From positions 1 through 52,859 of the forward strand of contig JBKHXK010000017.1 in NCBI GenBank assembly GCA_046566065.1: 52,859 nucleotides of DNA. Direction: 5' to 3'. Both the position numbers and the translations under genes were made by a program. Source of the DNA: MB1-2 sp046566065. GTDB taxonomy: Bacteria; Actinomycetota; CADDZG01; WHSQ01. A model generated the notes under the pieces. The model made no database searches. It was not told the origin of the DNA and saw only the letters and a program-made list of their open reading frames with translations. Below, one piece after another: positions 48,250 through 52,859 of this stretch (position 1 is its first letter; every line of letters starts with the position of its first letter).

Positions 48250-48768
48250 ATGGCGAAAAAGACGTCGAAGGAGATCGCGAAGGCCCGCAAGCAGGTCGGC
48301 AAGGCCGCAGGGAGCCTGAAGGTGGTCGGCCAGACCGCGGTGAAGACCGCGGGCAAGGCGGCCAAAGAGGTGGCCAAGACCCGCGACGCGAAGACCGCTC
48401 GCAAGCAAGCCAAGGTCGCGAGGTCGGCCGTCGCCGCGGCGGCCGGAGCCGGGGTCGAACTGGTCAAGACCGCGGTCAAGGTTGGGCAGAAGAGCGCCAA
48501 GGGTCTCGCGGGGTCCAAGGAAGTGAAGAGGGCGAGCAAGAACGTCCGAAAGGCCACCGATGCCGGCAAGAAGGCGGCTCGGTCGACCACCAAGAACGCT
48601 CGGAAGCAGGGCGCCGCCGCGGCCAAGACCGCCAAGAAGAGCTCGGCTGCAGCCGCCAAGAAGGCGCAGGCGCGCGCGACCACGGGGGCAAGCAAGGCCA
48701 AGAAGACGACCTCGGCGGTTGCCAAGAAAGCGTCCGCGAAGGCGTCTCAGACGCGCAAGCGCAGCTGA
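48250..48768 (+). CDS. Ala/Lys-rich histone-H1-like protein
   Basis: 172 aa with GGGAGG 7 nt before the ATG. Composition is Ala/Lys/Thr/Ser with AKKTSKEIAKARKQVGKAAG at the start and a tail of GKKAARSTTKNARKQ, AAAAKTAKKSSAAAAKKAQA repeats, like the C-terminal tail of eukaryotic H1 and of mycobacterial HupB. A hydrophobic middle (SAVAAAAGAGVELVKTAVKV) may form an amphipathic helix. It probably binds DNA non-specifically. It follows the parA-zinc ribbon pair by 36 nt and differs from the Arg/Thr-rich repeat protein at 2116. Confidence 0.75.
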   Translation: MAKKTSKEIAKARKQVGKAAGSLKVVGQTAVKTAGKAAKEVAKTRDAKTARKQAKVARSAVAAAAGAGVELVKTAVKVGQKSAKGLAGSKEVKRASKNVRKATDAGKKAARSTTKNARKQGAAAAKTAKKSSAAAAKKAQARATTGASKAKKTTSAVAKKASAKASQTRKRS

Positions 48769-48809
48769 GCCCGCTTATCTAGTCGGCCTTTTCGGTCGAT
48801 ATCTCACCC

Positions 48810-49748
48810 ATGGGCAACGTCACGCCGCGCCCTCAGCCGTCCAGGTCTCAGTGGCTGAGGCGTTTGGCTCTCCGCCGCAAGGACCGGGTCGGCTTCGTGC
48901 TGTCCGGCGGAGGCCCGCTCGGAGCCCTGCAGGTGGGAGCCTTGCGTGCGCTGTTCGAGCGCGAGATCCGCCCCGATCTCGTCGTTGGAACCTCTGTCGG
49001 AGCGTTGAACGCGACCTGGCTCGCGATGGATCCCACCCCGACCGGCGTCGCGCATCTCGAACGCAGTTGGCGGAACATGAAAGAAGGGGATCTGTTCCCA
49101 GGGGGCCGGTTCAAGGCATCGTGGGCCCGCATGCTGGTCAGGGGCAACCGGGTGTTCGAGAACAGCGGCTTGAGAAGGACCATCGAAAGCACGCTGGGTC
49201 CCGCTCGGTTCGAAGACGCACAGATCCCTCTGGCGGTAACCGCCACGGATCTAGAGACCGGCGCCGAGAAGCTGTTCACTTCTGGTCCGGTGCTCGAGCC
49301 TCTGCTCGCGTCGACGGCGATGCCGGGGATCTTTCCGCCCGTCGAGATCGAGGGCCGCACCTATATCGACGGTGGGGTCGCCAACAACGTGCCGATCGCC
49401 CCTGCGGCCGACCTGGGCGCGACCACGATCTACGTCATGAACTCCACCTCCCACACCCGCCAGCGGCGACCGCTCAACCGGCCCATGGACTACCTGTTGC
49501 ACGCGTTCACCCTGGCCCGGGCTCAGCGCCTGACCCTCGAGCTGGCGCACTTCTCGGAGAAGGTGAGACTCGTGATGCTGCCGACCGTGACTCTCGACTT
49601 CTTCGTCCCGTTCGCGTCCATGGAGCACACCTCGCAATTGATCGAGATGTCGTACGAACAGACCGTTCGGTTCCTCGAGGGCAGGACTCCGGTGATCGAG
49701 CAGAGCGACCCGGACGGGACTGTGGAAACCCTGCTGCCGGGCCGTTAA
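48810..49748 (+). CDS. Patatin-like phospholipase
   Basis: 312 aa. The patatin motifs are complete: oxyanion GGGPLGALQ, nucleophile Ser62 in GTSVGALNA, and Asp187 in YIDGGVANN. There is no signal peptide; a basic N-terminus (WLRRLALRRKDRV) may associate with the membrane. Such enzymes hydrolyse phospholipids or other acyl esters in the cytoplasm or at the membrane. ATATCT lies 5 nt before the ATG, a weaker leaderless-type arrangement. Ends 9 nt before the glutamate dehydrogenase start, whose -10 overlaps its stop codon. Confidence 0.9.
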   Translation: MGNVTPRPQPSRSQWLRRLALRRKDRVGFVLSGGGPLGALQVGALRALFEREIRPDLVVGTSVGALNATWLAMDPTPTGVAHLERSWRNMKEGDLFPGGRFKASWARMLVRGNRVFENSGLRRTIESTLGPARFEDAQIPLAVTATDLETGAEKLFTSGPVLEPLLASTAMPGIFPPVEIEGRTYIDGGVANNVPIAPAADLGATTIYVMNSTSHTRQRRPLNRPMDYLLHAFTLARAQRLTLELAHFSEKVRLVMLPTVTLDFFVPFASMEHTSQLIEMSYEQTVRFLEGRTPVIEQSDPDGTVETLLPGR

Positions 49749-49757
49749 TCTCGGTAG

Positions 49758-51011
49758 GTGCCCGAGCCCACCGACAACATGACGCCGTTCGAGGCGGCAA
49801 CCTACTTCTTCCACAACTCCGCGGACCGGCTCGCTCTCTCGGACGACCATCGCGAGGTCCTGGCCAGCACCTACCGCGAACTGGCGGTCCAGGTGCCGCT
49901 GAGGATGGACGACGGATCGCTGACCGTAGCCCGTGGCTACCGCGTCCAGCACAACGGCGCACGCGGGCCGTACAAGGGCGGGATCCGGTTCCACCCGTCG
50001 GCCGACCTGGACGAGGTCAGAGCCCTGGCGGCCCTGATGACCTGGAAGAACGCTTTGATCGACGTCCCCTTCGGCGGCGCCAAGGGCGGCGTGCAATGCG
50101 ATCCCAGGTCTCTATCCAAGAGCGAGCTCGAACGACTGACGCGTCGGTTCACGGGGATGATCAGCTACATCATCGGCGTCAACCGCGACATCCCGGCACC
50201 GGACATGGGCACCAACGCTCAGACGATGGCCTGGATGATGGATGCATTCGGTCAGAAGTACGGCTACACGCCCGGCATCGTCACCGGAAAGCCGGTGGAA
50301 CTGGGGGGCTCCCCGGGTCGCGAGGAAGCGACCGGTCGAGGGGTGGTGATCTGCGCCCAGGAGGTCGCAGGGTCACTGGGCATCCCCTTCGAAGGGGGCC
50401 GCGTCGTGATCCAGGGGTTCGGCAACGTCGGGTTCTGGGCCGCCACCTTGGCCGCCGAAGCCGGTGCCAAGGTCTGCGCCGTCTCCGACGTCGACGGCGG
50501 CACCTACAACCCGAACGGCTTGGATCTCGCGGCGGTGGTCAAACATCAGAAGACCGACGGAAGCGTCGGGACCTTCCCCGATGGGGACAAGGTGAGCAAC
50601 GAGGAGTTGCTCGAGCTCGAGTGCGACATCCTTATCCCGGCCGCCATCGAAGGTGTGATCCATAGTGGGAACGCAGACCGCATCACAACGAAGCTTCTCG
50701 TTGAGGCTGCGAACGGGCCCACTACCCCGGTGGCCGACCGGATCCTCTGCGAGCGAGGGATCCCGGTAGCTCCCGACATCCTCGCCAACGCCGGCGGTGT
50801 CACCGTGTCTTATTTCGAGTGGGTGCAGAACATCCAGCAGTTCCGCTGGGACCTGGTGGATGTGAACGAAGAGCTGCACAAGAAGATGACGAGCGCGACC
50901 AAGGCCGTGCTCGAGCGCGGCGACAAGGATGGCACCATGCTGCGCGATGCGGCCTTCGATATCGCGGTCGAGCGCGTGGCCAGGGCCGAGGAGCTGCGCG
51001 GCTACGTCTGA
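49758..51011 (+). CDS. Glu/Leu/Phe/Val dehydrogenase family, probable glutamate dehydrogenase
   Basis: 417 aa, the length of hexameric GDH class I/II small forms. Substrate-binding residues are conserved: HNGARGPYKGGIRFHP, TWKNALIDVPFGGAKGG with the catalytic Lys, DIPAPDMGTNAQTMAWMMD, and the Rossmann loop VIQGFGNVGFWAA. C-terminal ANAGGVTVSYFEWVQN is typical. It interconverts glutamate and 2-oxoglutarate with NAD(P); the residue set fits glutamate rather than branched amino acids, but cofactor choice is unclear. TAATCT (49746-49751), overlapping the patatin stop, lies 6 nt before the GTG, so this gene probably has its own leaderless promoter. Confidence 0.94.
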   Translation: MPEPTDNMTPFEAATYFFHNSADRLALSDDHREVLASTYRELAVQVPLRMDDGSLTVARGYRVQHNGARGPYKGGIRFHPSADLDEVRALAALMTWKNALIDVPFGGAKGGVQCDPRSLSKSELERLTRRFTGMISYIIGVNRDIPAPDMGTNAQTMAWMMDAFGQKYGYTPGIVTGKPVELGGSPGREEATGRGVVICAQEVAGSLGIPFEGGRVVIQGFGNVGFWAATLAAEAGAKVCAVSDVDGGTYNPNGLDLAAVVKHQKTDGSVGTFPDGDKVSNEELLELECDILIPAAIEGVIHSGNADRITTKLLVEAANGPTTPVADRILCERGIPVAPDILANAGGVTVSYFEWVQNIQQFRWDLVDVNEELHKKMTSATKAVLERGDKDGTMLRDAAFDIAVERVARAEELRGYV

Positions 51012-51023
51012 GCCGAGATCCCT

Positions 51024-51551
51024 CTAGCGGGTGGCTTTGAAGAACTTCGGGTAGTAGGCGAACCCCTCTTCCTCGATGTCGGGACAGCCACCTTGGTTGT
51101 AGAACTTGCGGGCGCCGACCTCACCGATGACGGTCCCTGCTGGGGCCCGCGGGTCCAGCTTGACCGGAACGATCGCTTTCCCGTCGGAGTCCGTGATCCC
51201 CACGCCGTACATGTAGAAATTGCCTGCGTAGAGGCCGACGCTGACGTTGACACCTTCCGCGGGCAGGGCGACGGGCGAGTTGAGAGGGATCCCGTTGTTC
51301 AACGGATCTTCTTCACCGGGTCGCGTCACGGTCACCTCGATCTTCGCGGTGGTGCCGAGCCGAGAGCTGGGCTTCAGCGGCTTGGCCGTGACGGTGAACG
51401 TGCGGAAGCGCGTCACGATGTTTCCCGACGCCGAACGGCCCGCGCAGGCGGCGGTTGCCGCGTTCGCGGAGGGGCCGGGAAGCAACATGGCGATCAGGAC
51501 GGCCGCGAGTGCGGCCAGGGCCGGTCGCGGTGTGCGGGCGTCGGTGTTCAT
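51024..51551 (-). CDS. Secreted protein of unknown function
   Basis: 175 aa from ATG 51551; the frame is open for another 62 codons but they do not look coding. A signal peptide (LAALAAVLIAMLLPGPSANA) precedes a beta-rich domain: RFRTFTVTAKPLKPSSRLGT, then TAKIEVTVTRPGEEDPLNNG, and a C-terminal VGARKFYNQGGCPDIEEEG. Two cysteines (AACAG and GGCPD) may pair. The pattern resembles Ig-like or transglutaminase-accessory beta-sandwiches, but no family is recognised. Convergent with glutamate dehydrogenase. Confidence 0.65.
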   Translation of the reverse strand: MNTDARTPRPALAALAAVLIAMLLPGPSANAATAACAGRSASGNIVTRFRTFTVTAKPLKPSSRLGTTAKIEVTVTRPGEEDPLNNGIPLNSPVALPAEGVNVSVGLYAGNFYMYGVGITDSDGKAIVPVKLDPRAPAGTVIGEVGARKFYNQGGCPDIEEEGFAYYPKFFKATR

Positions 51552-51759
51552 GGGCTCACAGTTCTCCGCGTGGGGTCTCGCTCCTGCCCTGGGGAAACTC
51601 TGTACGTATCGGACATAGAACGCGTTTCCGCAGGTGGAAGCCATATTTTTCGCTTCATCGGGGAAGGAAGGTGCCGAGGAGCGACGAACCATCTCACCAG
51701 CGAATGCTTCGGACCCCCCAAGCAGTACCGACGGCAACTACGACGGAAAGGCGAGAGCG

Positions 51760-51960
51760 ATGCAAGCCCAGAAAGCCTGCGGGTGGATGTCGGGACCTCG
51801 GGATGCGACCCTCAAGGTCTCGGCCACGAAGTGGTGGCTCGCCATCTCTCGCGACGCCTTGGTGAAGGACTTCCGTCGCCGTTCCATGCAGTCCAGGAGC
51901 CCGGTCCGGTGTCGCAGGACGCCGACCTTCTCCACCAGAGCGGAGCACCCGGCCCCCTAG
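51760..51960 (+). CDS. Possible small basic protein
   Basis: 66-codon frame (MQAQKACGWMSGPRDATLKV, then SATKWWLAISRDALVKDFRR) in the 459-bp gap between 51551 and 52011. About 86 percent of third positions are G or C, as in real genes here, and GGCGAGAG lies upstream of the ATG. It resembles no family, the tail is low-complexity (SRSPVRCRRTPTFSTRAEHP), and it may be spurious. The rest of the gap (51552-51759) shows no other gene I can support. Confidence 0.35.
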   Translation: MQAQKACGWMSGPRDATLKVSATKWWLAISRDALVKDFRRRSMQSRSPVRCRRTPTFSTRAEHPAP

Positions 51961-51973
51961 GTTGTTCCGTCGT

Positions 51974-52009
51974 TACACTCACCCCCTTCGCTCAACGAAG
52001 GGGGTTTTT
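51974..52009 (+). promoter_or_regulatory. Leader hairpin/terminator abutting the dodecin start codon
   Basis: ACCCCCTTCG (51981-51990), loop CTCAA, CGAAGGGGGT (51996-52005) is a perfect 10-bp stem followed by TTTTT and, one base later, the dodecin ATG (52011). It has the form of an intrinsic terminator, and its 3' arm contains the only Shine-Dalgarno (AAGGGGG). A -10, TACACT (51974-51979), lies just upstream, so the hairpin would be at the 5' end of the mRNA. Confidence 0.75.
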
Positions 52010-52010
52010 C

Positions 52011-52220
52011 ATGGCCGTCGAGAAATCGATCGACCTCACAGCCAGCGGTTCGACCATCGACGAGGCGGTCGCCGCGGCCGTCCACCGGGCCTCTCTCACC
52101 CTCAAAGGCCTCACTGCCTTCCAGGTCGAGAGGATCGAGGGGACCTTCGAAGAAGGAGAGCCGGTGTACAAGGTTCTCGTTCGCATCTGGTTCGTGATCA
52201 AAGAGAAGATGCACGAGTAG
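52011..52220 (+). CDS. Dodecin (flavin-binding family)
   Basis: 69-aa protein of exact dodecin length. It contains the family pattern: AVEKSIDLTASGSTIDEAVA, then ASLTLKGLTAFQVERIEGTF, then EPVYKVLVRIWFVIKE. Dodecins assemble as dodecamers that bind flavins or CoA. The Trp of KVLVRIWFVI is at a later position than the classic flavin-stacking Trp of halophilic dodecin (VEN...W), where this protein has Phe/Ile-rich residues, so flavin stacking is not certain. Its start codon directly follows a strong hairpin (51981-52005) that would hide the ribosome site. Confidence 0.9.
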   Translation: MAVEKSIDLTASGSTIDEAVAAAVHRASLTLKGLTAFQVERIEGTFEEGEPVYKVLVRIWFVIKEKMHE

Positions 52221-52224
52221 CTCG

Positions 52225-52859
52225 TTGGCGAAGCCGATAGACCACCGCCGGCGCGAACCGGCCCCCGGGATCCTTCGCGTGATCCTGCCCTTGCCCTTCC
52301 CCGGGCTCGATCGCGTGAACTGTTACCTGCTGGATCAGGGAGACGGTCGCTTCACCCTGGTCGATTGCGGCATCTATCTGCCCGAAGACACGCGGGACCA
52401 TGGCTGGGCCGACCTCGTGACCGCCTTCGAGGCCAGCGGAGTGGCGCCGGACCAGGTCGACCGGCTGGTGATCACGCACCCGCACATCGACCACTACGGC
52501 ATGGCCGGTCGCTTCCTGGAAGAGACGAGGGCCGAGCTCTTGATCCACGAGTCGGCCGACGAGGACCTCGAGCTGTACCGGGACCCGGAGTCGATCGTCG
52601 AGAGGCTGCAGAAGATGTTCGCCCAGCATGGCGTCGACGCCGATGAGCTGGAAGAGCTGACGCAATTCGAGGACTGGCGACCGTTCGTGTCCGGGCTGCC
52701 CGAGCCCACGCTCGCTCTGCGTCACGAGGACCGGCTGCAGATCGGTGAGCGAGAGTGGCGGGTGGTCCACACGCCGGGACACGCTCGCTCCCATCTCTGC
52801 CTGTGGTCCGAGACCGACCGCATCTTGATCTCGGGAGATCACCTCCTTCCGACCGTTAC
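52225..52859 (+). CDS. Metallo-beta-lactamase-fold hydrolase (3' truncated by window end)
   Basis: 211 codons are visible from the TTG at 52225, immediately after the dodecin stop; an internal GTG at 52279 is a second candidate start. Motifs: RVNCYLLDQGDGRFTLVDCG, ITHPHIDHYGMAGRFLEET (HxHxDH), VHTPGHARSHLCLW and ISGDHLLPTVT at the edge, where the last metal ligand Asp is seen. It is the same subtype as the protein at 17615, including the HYG after HxHxD. The C-terminal extension is outside the window. Substrate unknown. Confidence 0.88.
   Translation, partial: MAKPIDHRRREPAPGILRVILPLPFPGLDRVNCYLLDQGDGRFTLVDCGIYLPEDTRDHGWADLVTAFEASGVAPDQVDRLVITHPHIDHYGMAGRFLEETRAELLIHESADEDLELYRDPESIVERLQKMFAQHGVDADELEELTQFEDWRPFVSGLPEPTLALRHEDRLQIGEREWRVVHTPGHARSHLCLWSETDRILISGDHLLPTV

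Overview
The window is 52.9 kb of high-GC DNA from a member of the Actinomycetota, probably a deep-branching, non-model lineage or an assembled environmental genome. The evidence is a MurA with Asp instead of the catalytic Cys, a 13E12-type DUF222/HNH gene behind an actinobacterial SOS box (TCGAAC-N4-GTTCGA), a DUF5319 protein, a FolP2-type dihydropteroate synthase paralogue, PknB-type PASTA kinase and lysine/alanine-rich histone-H1-like proteins. I see no rRNA, tRNA, CRISPR array, insertion sequence or prophage. Most of it reads as ordinary, densely packed chromosome with many ATGA/GTGA/TGATG stop-start overlaps.

Layout. 1-2.9 kb: end of a beta-propeller protein, secreted proteins and a first H1-like protein. 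2.9-6.6 kb: murA, a four-helix membrane protein, a SpoIID/LytB-domain protein and a NifU-C (Nfu) domain protein, tightly coupled. 6.6-11.5 kb: MeaB GTPase and an isobutyryl-CoA-mutase-type B12 enzyme, separated by a PadR/HAAS membrane pair and the SOS-controlled 13E12 gene. 11.5-18.6 kb: an FtsH-like protease with degenerate Walker motifs, a NudL-type nudix operon, enoyl-CoA hydratase, an RTX-repeat secreted protein and an MBL-fold hydrolase. 18.6-23.1 kb: etfB-etfA, a small conserved protein, cysteine desulfurase and mnmA. 23.1-29.5 kb: secreted metallophosphoesterase, methyltransferase, MOSC protein, ligA and psiE. 29.5-29.9 kb: a gene-free stretch with a strong terminator, a candidate minus-strand RNA/micro-ORF and a palindromic operator. 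29.9-32.7 kb: an SDR plus three hot-dog dehydratase genes. 32.7-37.1 kb: sialidase-fold protein, subtilase and rhomboid. 37.1-42.3 kb: EEP nuclease, coiled-coil lipoprotein, PASTA kinase, nudix, EamA transporter and FolP2. 42.3-46.6 kb: signalling block with two divergent single-receiver regulators, prepilin peptidase, and a three-gene c-di-GMP operon (REC-GGDEF-LuxR HTH, REC, HD-GYP). 46.7-49.7 kb: DUF5319, orphan ParA, zinc ribbon, second H1-like protein and patatin. 49.7 kb-end: glutamate dehydrogenase, a secreted protein, dodecin behind a strong hairpin, and a truncated MBL-fold gene.

How the genes work together. Acyl-CoA metabolism recurs: mutase with its MeaB chaperone, enoyl-CoA hydratase, the electron-transfer flavoprotein that accepts acyl-CoA dehydrogenase electrons, and the SDR/MaoC operon. 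Sulfur delivery to tRNA is explained by cysteine desulfurase plus MnmA. The strongest window-wide pattern is promoter architecture: about sixteen genes have a TANNNT hexamer 6-8 nt before the start codon and no Shine-Dalgarno, implying leaderless mRNAs; one divergent pair appears to share a single symmetric -10 element. The most unexplained pieces are the element at 29.5-29.76 kb, the hairpin abutting the dodecin start codon, the REC-GGDEF-HTH fusion, and the FtsH-like protein.
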